Numbered from the stretch's first letter, positions 1 through 7,048 are shown. The stretch is DNA of 12,419 nucleotides from an uncultured Fusibacter sp. (GCA_937958285.1 CALFXQ010000448.1:1-12419), one strand, 5' to 3'. Made by a program: numbers and translations. Notes: generated by a model from the sequence alone, not told the origin.

Positions 1-2
1 TT

Positions 3-275
3 TCCGTAGATGCCGTAGATTCTGATTGGGTGTCCGTCACGGTGGAAGACAACGGCAGAGGCGTGCCAAAGCAAGAACTCGAGCAAATATTTAGCAGGTA
101 CTACCGCGGAACCCACACCCATGCACGCAGCGAAGGCTCGGGTCTGGGGTTGGCAATCGCAAAAGATATCGTTGAGGCACATGGCGGCAGCATCGAATCC
201 GCAACAAGTGCACAGGGTGGCTTAAAGCTCACCATAAAACTTAAAGTGGTGCCACCCTCGAGGGTGGCACCGTAA
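3..275 (+). CDS. Sensor histidine kinase, C-terminal ATP-binding end (5' partial)
   Basis: Only the last 90 codons are present; the frame is open to the left edge, so the start and sensor domains lie outside the window. What remains is the end of a HATPase_c (GHKL) fold, which binds ATP and phosphorylates the kinase's own histidine before transfer to a response regulator. Visible motifs are DNGRGVP (G1 box), IFSRYYRG (F box) and GSGLGLAIAKDIVEAHGG (G2 box), followed by the usual closing strand. The F-box wording and the IAKDIVEAHGG helix fit a classical membrane-type two-component kinase. The last codons (VVPPSRVAP) come from a perfect palindrome at 248-271 and lie beyond the normal domain end, so this tail may be a late addition. 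The downstream gene's ribosome binding site overlaps the stop codon, suggesting co-transcription. The signal and cognate regulator cannot be told from here. Confidence 0.93.
   Translation, partial: SVDAVDSDWVSVTVEDNGRGVPKQELEQIFSRYYRGTHTHARSEGSGLGLAIAKDIVEAHGGSIESATSAQGGLKLTIKLKVVPPSRVAP
248..271. repeat. Perfect 24-bp palindrome at the 3' end of the kinase gene
   Basis: The arms GGTGCCACCC and GGGTGGCACC flank a TCGA centre and are perfectly complementary, giving a 10-bp stem with a 4-base loop. The palindrome ends one base before the kinase stop codon and three bases before the AAGGAG of the next gene. The outer GGTGCC/GGCACC hexamers match those of the paired elements at 4811-4850. No T-tract follows, so it is not a standard terminator. 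It may be a REP-like element or an mRNA hairpin affecting stability or translation of the next gene. Confidence 0.85.
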
Positions 276-285
276 GGAGAGAAAA

Positions 286-717
286 ATGAGAAAGTACATT
301 AATGCAGCAATCCTTTATAGCGTTTTAGGCCTGGGTTCAGGTGTGTTTTACCGCGAGTTCACAAAGATTATGGACTTTACAGGGGCAACGCGCCTATCGC
401 TTATACACGGTCACTATATCAGCCTAGGTCTCTTTGTATTTCTCTTGCTAATGCTTCTAGACAAGCAATTTGATTGGTCTAGCGCACCTAAGGCAAAGGG
501 CGCTACCCTTGCTTATCATATAGGGCTCAACATTACGGCCCTGGGCTTTGCGGTTCGCGGTGTCTTTGATGTGTTAGAGACACCTCTTTCTAAAGGGCTA
601 AACGCCTCGATTTCTGGTATTTCTGGTATTGGGCATATGATTTTGGGTATATCGCTGGTACTGATTTTGCTCAAGGTAAGAAGTCGCTTGGATGCGAAGT
701 CGCGTGATGAACGTTAG
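286..717 (+). CDS. DUF2871 family integral membrane protein
   Basis: This 143-aa protein is recognised from family resemblance as DUF2871, a small Firmicutes membrane protein of unknown function. About four hydrophobic helices are visible, near residues 5-22, 43-59, 77-95 and 113-130. Characteristic stretches are GVFYREFTK (about 19-27), HGHYISLG (41-48) and GIGHMILG (114-121). Histidines 41, 43, 78 and 117 lie at or in helices and could bind a metal or heme, but that is inference. The start is well supported: AAGGAG at 274-279 sits six bases before ATG and overlaps the kinase stop codon. The 3' end overlaps the first codons of the phosphoesterase reading frame by 26 bases, so the genes are probably translationally linked. 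Confidence 0.85.
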   Translation: MRKYINAAILYSVLGLGSGVFYREFTKIMDFTGATRLSLIHGHYISLGLFVFLLLMLLDKQFDWSSAPKAKGATLAYHIGLNITALGFAVRGVFDVLETPLSKGLNASISGISGIGHMILGISLVLILLKVRSRLDAKSRDER

Positions 718-1363
718 ACCCCTATTAGCCCTTAAGCGCCTTTGGTGGTATTTGAGCGGCCGCATTGTGATTGAACCGCCAATAATGGCAGCAGACGGTC
801 CGTGGGTGTTATTTATGTCCGATACCCCCAGCATGCTGTTTCCAGAAATCAAGCGCCTTATCCAAGGGATTCAGCCAAAGTACATCGTCCATACCGGAGA
901 CCTAGTAGACGATCTCAAGCTGCAAATATACCCGCGCCTTATCGACAACTACGATAAGATGGTCGCCAAACTCATTGAAACTCTCGATGCAAGCGCCGCT
1001 GAACGCGTGATCATCGCCCTTGGCAATCACGACATCCTCGAGGTGGTAAAAAAGCACGCCAAGCGCATAGAAGTTTACCCACATGGTGCAAATATTGAGC
1101 TAGACGGTCGCGTTTTTTCCCTCTCCCATTACTATAAAATTGCAAAAGAGATGGAACTTGCTGCAGAAAACCATCCGCAAAATCACTATTTACTTTTCGG
1201 ACACGATTTGGTTGAGAAAAGCCATTTACAAGGGCATCCCATTCACCTTAACGGCATCGAGGGCATATATCTTATCAGCCTAACAACTCGACAGATTAGG
1301 GTGCTTCAATATCCTTCGGGCACAGAGAACGCACGTTTAAATCGCTATCGCATTGGCTTATAG
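692..1363 (+). CDS. Calcineurin-like metallophosphoesterase family protein, degenerate metal site
   Basis: The 223-aa product has the ordered motifs of the calcineurin-like phosphoesterase superfamily, whose members hydrolyse phosphoesters with two metal ions. Motif II is intact (GDLVDD, residues 69-74), as is motif III (GNHD, 111-114), and a motif IV histidine is seen at 146. Motif I, normally DxH, reads D44-T-P. Motif V, normally GHxH, reads GH171-D-L. Two consensus histidine ligands are therefore missing, so the enzyme may bind a single metal, use other ligands, or be a binding protein. There is no signal peptide, so it is probably cytoplasmic. The start is uncertain: ATG at 692 overlaps the previous gene by 26 bases and ATG at 707 (MNVRP) is an alternative; neither has a strong ribosome binding site. 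The substrate is unknown. Confidence 0.8.
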   Translation: MRSRVMNVRPLLALKRLWWYLSGRIVIEPPIMAADGPWVLFMSDTPSMLFPEIKRLIQGIQPKYIVHTGDLVDDLKLQIYPRLIDNYDKMVAKLIETLDASAAERVIIALGNHDILEVVKKHAKRIEVYPHGANIELDGRVFSLSHYYKIAKEMELAAENHPQNHYLLFGHDLVEKSHLQGHPIHLNGIEGIYLISLTTRQIRVLQYPSGTENARLNRYRIGL

Positions 1364-1396
1364 TTATTTTTACCTTTTACTGCAGGAGGCATCTCT

Positions 1397-2416
1397 ATGG
1401 TTTCTTTAATTCGAAATGGCCCGCGCATGTTGATAATAGCCAGCCCAAACCCTCTCGAATTCGTACGTCGCTTGACAGCAGAGGGCGAGGGGGAGCAAAT
1501 GCCCATGTCGCATGTCTTTGACCGTGCAGAAGAACATCACACGATCCTCTATATCGTCGCATCTCTTAAGCCTAAAGTAGGACGCAGCGAGATTCTAGCA
1601 TGCATGCTCATGCGCCAAGACAGCTTGGCCGTCATGTGTTATTTGATGAATCAGTTGCCCAAAAGTCTTGTAAGCGGCGTGCGACCAGCGCCTCAGGTGC
1701 TTATTCTCAGAGCGATAGGAGATATGCATCTCGCCCTTCAAAAAATTCAGAAAAAGTTCGGCGGCGAAATTTCCAATTTCCGTGAGAGCATTGAACAAGG
1801 CCACCAAAACACCACAATTATCGCAATGACCAACAAGTCGATACACCAAGTGGCCCAGGTATCAAGTCTTCATACGGCTTTTTTGAATTTAGAAATGGAT
1901 TATGCCACTTTGAAAAAAGAGCTTACCATGCATGCCTTTAGTTTCTTGAACCAAGGCGATCAGCTCAGTGCATGGAAGGAGTTTGAGATAAGGATATACG
2001 ATTTGTACAGCGCTTATGATTTGCAATACGAGCGCCTAATCGATGTACTCGATACTTTGGAACTGGGCATTGTAACTGGGGCGTATTGGTCAAAGGACTA
2101 TCCGCGGTTTATGATGTCTGTAGAGGTTTACAGTGTTCATTTTTTGACCTATGCCTCGGCGAAAGAGATTAAGCGCATTCTGCTTGGTTTAGAACATCTC
2201 GACAACGGCACGAGACTTGTGGATTTCGACTTGTTCCACAAAGGCAAGAAGGTCTACTGGAAGGAAGTCTTGCCAAAAGGCTCAAGGCTCATTAGACAAG
2301 AGGCGGGCATAGAGGCGAGACAAGCCCTTATTGCCAGATGTAATTTAACGACATTGGAACGCATGCAGAGCTTCGAGCAAAGGCTACTAGAGCAACGTAT
2401 GAAGATTGAGGATTGA
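1397..2416 (+). CDS. Hypothetical protein in cyclic-di-GMP gene cluster
   Basis: I do not recognise this 339-aa protein. The coding call is firm: AGGAGG at 1384-1389 sits seven bases before ATG, and the frame stays open for 1 kb between two real genes. There is no signal peptide and no convincing membrane segment. The first 130 residues look mixed alpha/beta (strand-like MLIIAS, TILYIVASL, PQVLILRAI). The stretch 155-210 is more helical. The C-terminal part has an aromatic-rich stretch (GAYWSKDYPRF) and ends in a basic/acidic helix (TLERMQSFEQRLLEQR). No nucleotide-binding or catalytic signature is obvious. It lies 33 bases after the phosphoesterase and 61 bases before the 641-aa gene, so it is probably part of the operon that ends with the HD-GYP phosphodiesterase, which suggests a signalling-related role. 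Confidence 0.85.
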   Translation: MVSLIRNGPRMLIIASPNPLEFVRRLTAEGEGEQMPMSHVFDRAEEHHTILYIVASLKPKVGRSEILACMLMRQDSLAVMCYLMNQLPKSLVSGVRPAPQVLILRAIGDMHLALQKIQKKFGGEISNFRESIEQGHQNTTIIAMTNKSIHQVAQVSSLHTAFLNLEMDYATLKKELTMHAFSFLNQGDQLSAWKEFEIRIYDLYSAYDLQYERLIDVLDTLELGIVTGAYWSKDYPRFMMSVEVYSVHFLTYASAKEIKRILLGLEHLDNGTRLVDFDLFHKGKKVYWKEVLPKGSRLIRQEAGIEARQALIARCNLTTLERMQSFEQRLLEQRMKIED

Positions 2417-2450
2417 AGATTGAAGTTTGAAGTTTGAAGTTTGAAGTTTA
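2397..2450. repeat. Seven-copy heptamer tandem repeat across a stop codon
   Basis: Consecutive 7-base units read GTATGAA, GATTGAG, GATTGAA, GATTGAA, GTTTGAA, GTTTGAA, GTTTGAA, then a partial GTTTA. Every unit has TGA at the same place. The stop codon of the 339-aa gene (2414-2416) is one of these, so the repeat forms the last coding residues (MKIED) and most of the intergenic space before the 641-aa gene. Seven is not a multiple of three, so a change in copy number would shift which TGA is in frame. Confidence 0.9.
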
Positions 2451-2477
2451 GTTCAACACCAAGGGGCAGGTAGAACT

Positions 2478-4403
2478 ATGGAATATATGATCAATGATTT
2501 TTTAGGGGCTTGGGTGCGACTCGACAAGAGTATCGCGCTATATCCCGTGGGGCACAGCGCCATTGGCGCTGCATTGGAGTATGCGTGTGAGACGTTGAAT
2601 CTTGCCTTAGATGGGCGAGCGAAAATCGATGTATTTTGCTTTAAGGGCCATGTGCGGTCTAATGAAGAAATGTTAGATCCAAGGGGGAGGCATGTTCAAG
2701 AGTTTTCTGCGCTCCTTGCACAGCGCGGAATTGTACGTCTCACCATGTACGAAAAGCTATCGAAAGATACAATAGAGCTTAGCCTTAGGCTCTTGCATAA
2801 AATGCCCTCAAAGCACTATTTAGTTCATCATCCAGAAATTATCGATGCGCTCAATCAGTTGAATTGCATAGAGATTCAAGCCCTTGATTTAAAGTCAGTG
2901 CGATTCACAGTTGGTTATCATGGCGATGAAGAGGCGTCGCTTTGGCAACAGCTGCTTGTGGGCGACCAAGGCGAAGTGGCATCAGAGGCCTCACAAGCGC
3001 AAACGGTCAAGCGCTATAAAACCTTGCTTCAAGAGCAATTGCAATCGTCGACGGGCGATGTTAGTGGCTTTTTTCACGCAGTAGATCATCTATTTGGCGA
3101 CTTTGCACCTTACGTTCAATCCGAGATGGTTGCAGAGACGCTGTCGCAACTTGATGCAGTGATAGATCGCGATCAGGTGGCACATACCCTCGAATCTATG
3201 CCCAATGAAATGGTCATAAAGATGCTTGAGCAGGTAAGAGATGAAGGCAAAGAAATTTCCCCAGCGCTGTTAAAACTCCTGGGTGCACTGCACAGTGCTG
3301 AACACGAGGTTTATAGTGGCGATATTGAGCTAAATAAAAATGTAAACTTAAAGCAGGAGCATGTGGAGAAACTCATAGAGAGAGAATTCTATGAACAATA
3401 TGTGCTCAACGACTATAGAGACATGTTGCTTGGCCTGTCTCAAAATGTAGCGGGGCCCGATACCCTATATCTTGCTGGAGTCGATAGAATTAAAGAGTCC
3501 TTCCAGCAGACATATTTGGCCAACCACATACTCGAAGGTTTTACGCGTTTAGTGATAAATGCAGAAAACAACGGCATATCTGTAGAAACCCTCGATGTAA
3601 CCATTGGTATGATAGATCAGGCTATGATTCAGAGCCAATATCATGTCATTTTGACGATTTCAGACCAGCTCGATGCTATGCAAGGTGCTACTCACGAAGC
3701 GAGAATGCTCACACATGTCATGCGGTTACAGCAGTATCTCAAATCTCAATTGGTTGTACAGCGCATAGCCAAAGACTTTGTCGAATCAGATGGCAATTCC
3801 CATTTGCTAGATCAGCTCATACTTAGGCAATTTACCGTGCATGCCCCTTGGTTAATCGATTATTACCTCTCAAACACAAGGACATCAAAGGGACAACACG
3901 CTTTAAACTTGTTGCTTTCGAACAAGGGACTTGTGGGAGAGCGAGTCATTCAGCGCATCCCCCATTCGAAGTCGGAAGAAATGGGCGCGCTTTACAATTT
4001 GCTGAGGCACTGCGAAGGGGAATTAAGCGCGGTGCAAATGCAACAGTTGTTAAACTGCAAGTATAAGACCATTCGCATGGAGGCCATCAAACGCCTATTA
4101 AATGAATCTTCATTACTTGCGGTTCCTTACTTAACGGTTTTACTGCTGGATAAAGATTTGAAGACGCAATTGAGGTGTCTTGAACTAATACGCCACAACG
4201 ATATCCGCCACATGAAAAATGAGCTAATAGCTCAAATACCATTTTGGTATATCCCAAGAGAACAGGTACAAGTGGCAAAAAAAGCCTTTCAAATCTTGCA
4301 ATCTTGGCAAGATGATCAAGAGATAAAAGGGTTCGTAGATGCTTATATTAAAAGAAAATTTTCTTTGACACCAGGTCGCATGCGGATTATCAAGGGAAGG
4401 TAA
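2478..4403 (+). CDS. Large helical protein with LYxxxH N-terminal module and HEAT-like C-terminus
   Basis: This is a 641-aa soluble protein of unknown function. Residues 21-95 align without a gap to residues 24-98 of the downstream HD-GYP protein: both have LYxxxH, an amphipathic helix, a short strand region and an IxRLxxxxxL motif. The middle (about 170-520) is almost entirely predicted helix, with acidic stretches and no catalytic signature. The segment near 520-590, with repeated helix pairs, resembles HEAT-type scaffolding repeats. No signal peptide or membrane segment is seen. The start is supported by GGGGCAGG just upstream, about seven bases before ATG. The stop lies five bases before the HD-GYP start, and the ribosome binding site for that gene is inside this gene's last codons, so the two are probably made in tandem. 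A scaffold or regulator of the phosphodiesterase is a reasonable inference. Confidence 0.85.
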   Translation: MEYMINDFLGAWVRLDKSIALYPVGHSAIGAALEYACETLNLALDGRAKIDVFCFKGHVRSNEEMLDPRGRHVQEFSALLAQRGIVRLTMYEKLSKDTIELSLRLLHKMPSKHYLVHHPEIIDALNQLNCIEIQALDLKSVRFTVGYHGDEEASLWQQLLVGDQGEVASEASQAQTVKRYKTLLQEQLQSSTGDVSGFFHAVDHLFGDFAPYVQSEMVAETLSQLDAVIDRDQVAHTLESMPNEMVIKMLEQVRDEGKEISPALLKLLGALHSAEHEVYSGDIELNKNVNLKQEHVEKLIEREFYEQYVLNDYRDMLLGLSQNVAGPDTLYLAGVDRIKESFQQTYLANHILEGFTRLVINAENNGISVETLDVTIGMIDQAMIQSQYHVILTISDQLDAMQGATHEARMLTHVMRLQQYLKSQLVVQRIAKDFVESDGNSHLLDQLILRQFTVHAPWLIDYYLSNTRTSKGQHALNLLLSNKGLVGERVIQRIPHSKSEEMGALYNLLRHCEGELSAVQMQQLLNCKYKTIRMEAIKRLLNESSLLAVPYLTVLLLDKDLKTQLRCLELIRHNDIRHMKNELIAQIPFWYIPREQVQVAKKAFQILQSWQDDQEIKGFVDAYIKRKFSLTPGRMRIIKGR

Positions 4404-4408
4404 AGGTC

Positions 4409-5560
4409 ATGGCTATGGATACGAGTGCTCTGATTGCAGTGATGCAGCAACTTATAGGCACAATCAGTGCCGTTAGACTCTATTCCCTCTCCCATCCACA
4501 AACACAGGGGTTTATAGACAAACTGCACGCGATGATTCTATCGTTACTTGAAGTCTTTGAGCAAGTGAACTTCGACTTAATCGAGGGTGAGTGGACGAGC
4601 GCAGGTGTGCCACTTTTGGGTTCAGGCGTTCAACTAGATCCTCTCGCTGTGATTTTCAATCGCAAGCGCATCGCAAGACTGGGCTTTTTAAAGGGCTTAA
4701 CGCTTCAAGAGCTAGAAGGTATCGTGCTTTGTATGAGCAAGACAGATCTTGTGATGCCCGAGATTTCAAAGCATATTTACTATGGTCAAATAGCTTTGAC
4801 CAACACTCCAGGGGTGCCAGGCACCCCTAATCAAGAGGTGCCTGGCACCCTTAAAAAACCCCAAGAGCCGCTCGTGATTCCCATGACTCAAGAGGAATGG
4901 TCTTGGATTGATCTCAAAAGACTTTATCACCAAATAGCGCAGCAAAGTCAAGTGTCGACAACAGAGGGCGACGCGCTGGCAATGGCCTTTTTTAAGACTT
5001 TTAATGCATCTGCCAACCCACTTGCCTATTTGGCAGATATTAAGACTGAAGATGAGTATACCTATGTACATACCATTAACGTTGCACTACTAACCATGGC
5101 CTTGGCTAAGAAGCTGGGCTTCGAACGCAGTGTACTTGTGGATATTACCTATGCAGCACTCATGCACGATGTAGGGAAGATGCTTATTCCCGACGAAATA
5201 CTAAACAAGCCCGGACGCTTAAACGATCAAGAAATGGCGGTTATGCGTTCGCACCCCGTACTGGGTGCCCAGTACATTGCAAAACAAAAGCAGCTTCCGC
5301 GCTTAACTGTTGTCGCGGCACTAGAGCACCATATACGCTTTGATGGCAAGGGTTACCCAAATCTTGGCGCAAACTGGAAACCCCATATTGTGAGTCAAAT
5401 GATCAGCGTTGCAGATATTTACGATGCACTTCGCAGCAGAAGACCTTACAGAGAACCGCTTCCAAACGAAGAAATTGTGAAGAGCTTGAAAAAAGAAAGT
5501 GGCTCAGCACTTAATCCACAACTGGTAGATGTGTTTTTAAGGATGATTGCAGAATATTAA
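4409..5560 (+). CDS. HD-GYP domain cyclic-di-GMP phosphodiesterase
   Basis: This 383-aa cytoplasmic protein has an N-terminal module (about 1-125) shared with its upstream neighbour, a low-complexity linker (about 130-155), and a C-terminal HD-GYP domain (about 205-383). HD-GYP enzymes hydrolyse cyclic-di-GMP to pGpG and GMP. Metal-site residues appear intact: H221 (YVHTIN), H253-D254 (MHDVGK), H307-H308, and D336 (VADIYDAL). The GYP signature reads FDGKGYP (311-317), and SRRPYRE near 343 is the typical follow-up. The linker contains two VPGT peptides encoded by a REP-like pair of palindromes. GGGAAGG at 4394-4400 supports ATG at 4409; ATG at 4415 is an in-frame alternative. There is no membrane segment, so input must come through the N-terminal module or a partner. 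The product is confident; the cellular output is unknown. Confidence 0.95.
   Translation: MAMDTSALIAVMQQLIGTISAVRLYSLSHPQTQGFIDKLHAMILSLLEVFEQVNFDLIEGEWTSAGVPLLGSGVQLDPLAVIFNRKRIARLGFLKGLTLQELEGIVLCMSKTDLVMPEISKHIYYGQIALTNTPGVPGTPNQEVPGTLKKPQEPLVIPMTQEEWSWIDLKRLYHQIAQQSQVSTTEGDALAMAFFKTFNASANPLAYLADIKTEDEYTYVHTINVALLTMALAKKLGFERSVLVDITYAALMHDVGKMLIPDEILNKPGRLNDQEMAVMRSHPVLGAQYIAKQKQLPRLTVVAALEHHIRFDGKGYPNLGANWKPHIVSQMISVADIYDALRSRRPYREPLPNEEIVKSLKKESGSALNPQLVDVFLRMIAEY
4811..4850. repeat. REP-like pair of inverted GGTGCC-W-GGCACC palindromes inside a coding region
   Basis: Two 13-base palindromic cores, GGTGCCAGGCACC (4813-4825) and GGTGCCTGGCACC (4837-4849), stand in opposite orientation. 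Together they give 14-bp arms (4812-4825 and 4837-4850) around an 11-base spacer. This paired layout is like REP/BIME elements, which in many bacteria are mobilised in trans by IS200-like RAYT transposases. The pair lies in frame in the linker of the HD-GYP protein (residues 135-148) and encodes VPGTP and VPGT. No transposase gene is in the window. Confidence 0.8.
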
Positions 5561-5634
5561 TAAAAAAAATTTTTAGTTGAGAGTTTATATCGATTGAGAG
5601 CGGGTATTTAATTGTCGATTCAATTACATAACCC

Positions 5635-5643
5635 AAAGGAGAG
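5635..5643 (+). promoter_or_regulatory. Ribosome binding site deciding the gdhA start
   Basis: AAAGGAGAG lies immediately before ATG at 5648, with GGAG six bases from the start. This rules out the upstream in-frame TTG at 5612, which would add 12 residues without a good binding site. Confidence 0.85.
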
Positions 5644-5647
5644 CAAG

Positions 5648-6982
5648 ATGACTTATGTTGAGCGCGTTTTACAACAAACAAAAGTAAGAAATGCAAGTGA
5701 AGTCGAGTTTTTACAAGCTGTCGAAGAGGTGTTTGAATCACTGGTTCCCGTATTGGAGCAGCACCCAGAATTTGAAGAAGAATCCATATTAGAACGGCTA
5801 GTTGAGCCCGAAAGACAAATTGCCTTTAAAGTATCGTGGATGGACGATCAAGGTAGAACCCAAGTAAATCGTGGTTTCCGTATTCAATTTAACGGTGCTA
5901 TTGGCCCTTATAAAGGCGGCTTGCGCTTCCACCCTTCGGTATACGTGGGGATAATCAAGTTTCTTGGCTTTGAGCAGATTTTCAAAAATGCCCTTACAGG
6001 CATGCCCATTGGTGGCGGCAAAGGTGGCTCAGATTTCGACCCAAAGGGCAAGTCCGACAAAGAAATTATGCGTTTTTGCCAGAGTTTTATGGCAGAGCTT
6101 CAAAGACACATCGGTCCGGATCAAGACGTACCTGCAGGTGATATTGGGGTAGGTGGCAGAGAAATCGGATATTTATATGGTGCATACCGCCGCACAAAAG
6201 GCGCCTTCGAAAATGGCGTTTTAACAGGTAAAGGGCTTCTTTATGGTGGTTCTCTCGTGAGAACAGAAGCAACGGGTTACGGTTTATTGTATTTTGTTGA
6301 GGCCATGCTCAATCACAACAATCAAGATATTAAAGACAAGCGCGTTTGCGTATCGGGTTCTGGTAACGTGGCCATTTATGCAATAGAAAAGGCCGCCCAG
6401 CTTGGAGCCAAAGTGCTTACAGCATCTGATAGCCAAGGTTGGATTCTAGATCCAGATGGCATCGACCCAGCCCTTCTCAAGCAGCTTAAAGAAGTAGACC
6501 GCAAGCGCATTAGCGAGTATGTCAAGTTTAGACCAAATGCCACTTATACTGCAGGGCGTGGTGTGTGGCAGGTGCCTTGCGATATTGCACTGCCTTGTGC
6601 AACCCAAAATGATATTGAACTGCAAGATGCAATGGACCTCGTGAAAAATGGCATGGTTGCCCTCGGAGAAGGTGCCAACATGCCAAGTACTAACGAAGCG
6701 CTAAAGTATATGCTCGAACAAGGTGTGTTCGTTGCACCAGCCAAGGCAGCTAATGCAGGTGGTGTTGCCACGTCGGCCCTAGAGATGTCCCAAAACTCAG
6801 CTAGACTCTCTTGGACCTTCGACGAAGTCGACACAAAACTCAAGAGCATTATGCAAAATATCCACAAGTCGGCCCAGCAAGCCTCAGAATCCTATGGTTT
6901 TGGCTACAATTTGGTAGCAGGCGCCAATATTGCAGGGTTTCTGAAAGTGGCCAAAGCGATGATTCAACAAGGTGACTACTAA
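5648..6982 (+). CDS. gdhA: NADP-type glutamate dehydrogenase
   Basis: The product is a 444-aa hexameric-type glutamate dehydrogenase, the usual length for this family (about 440-450). It interconverts 2-oxoglutarate plus ammonia and glutamate with NAD(P)H in the cytoplasm. The substrate domain carries the glycine-rich lysine motif MPIGGGKGGSDFDP with K125, and PAGDIGVGGREIGYLYG with D165. The dinucleotide fold has SGSGNVAIYAIEKA (236-249) followed by ASDSQG, a pattern that closely resembles the NADP-dependent enzymes of enteric bacteria; cofactor choice is still an inference. It lies 87 bases after the HD-GYP gene with no clear terminator between them, so read-through is possible, and it ends in a strong intrinsic terminator. 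No key residue appears lost. An assimilatory role is likely if it uses NADPH. Confidence 0.97.
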   Translation: MTYVERVLQQTKVRNASEVEFLQAVEEVFESLVPVLEQHPEFEEESILERLVEPERQIAFKVSWMDDQGRTQVNRGFRIQFNGAIGPYKGGLRFHPSVYVGIIKFLGFEQIFKNALTGMPIGGGKGGSDFDPKGKSDKEIMRFCQSFMAELQRHIGPDQDVPAGDIGVGGREIGYLYGAYRRTKGAFENGVLTGKGLLYGGSLVRTEATGYGLLYFVEAMLNHNNQDIKDKRVCVSGSGNVAIYAIEKAAQLGAKVLTASDSQGWILDPDGIDPALLKQLKEVDRKRISEYVKFRPNATYTAGRGVWQVPCDIALPCATQNDIELQDAMDLVKNGMVALGEGANMPSTNEALKYMLEQGVFVAPAKAANAGGVATSALEMSQNSARLSWTFDEVDTKLKSIMQNIHKSAQQASESYGFGYNLVAGANIAGFLKVAKAMIQQGDY

Positions 6983-6993
6983 TTTATTACTAC

Positions 6994-7032
6994 AAGGCCC
7001 AAGCGCATTGCTTGGGCTTTGTTAATTTTTTG
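6994..7032 (+). terminator. Intrinsic terminator after gdhA
   Basis: An 11-bp stem (6994-7004 with 7010-7020, one G-T pair) with core CCCAAGC/GCTTGGG closes a 5-base loop. It is followed by a T-rich run with six T at about 7026-7031. It begins 12 bases after the gdhA stop codon and separates this gene from the next transcription unit. Confidence 0.9.
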
Positions 7033-7048
7033 AGTATCCTTCCCTTGC

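Noticed and set aside
248..271. Palindrome as an intrinsic terminator of the kinase gene
   Set aside because: No T-run follows, it lies before the stop codon, and the next gene's ribosome binding site begins three bases later.
2397..2450. Heptamer array as a CRISPR or iteron origin
   Set aside because: Units are directly adjacent without spacers, and no replication or Cas gene is near; it is a simple tandem repeat.
4766..5071. 101-codon open frame on the minus strand
   Set aside because: It lies wholly opposite the HD-GYP gene, crosses the REP-like pair, has no ribosome binding site seen and no recognisable protein features.
5612..5647. In-frame TTG start adding 12 residues to glutamate dehydrogenase
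   Set aside because: The strong AAAGGAGAG lies between it and ATG 5648, and the 444-aa form matches the family length.
6544..6867. 107-codon open frame on the minus strand
   Set aside because: It is the antisense shadow of a well-conserved part of gdhA.
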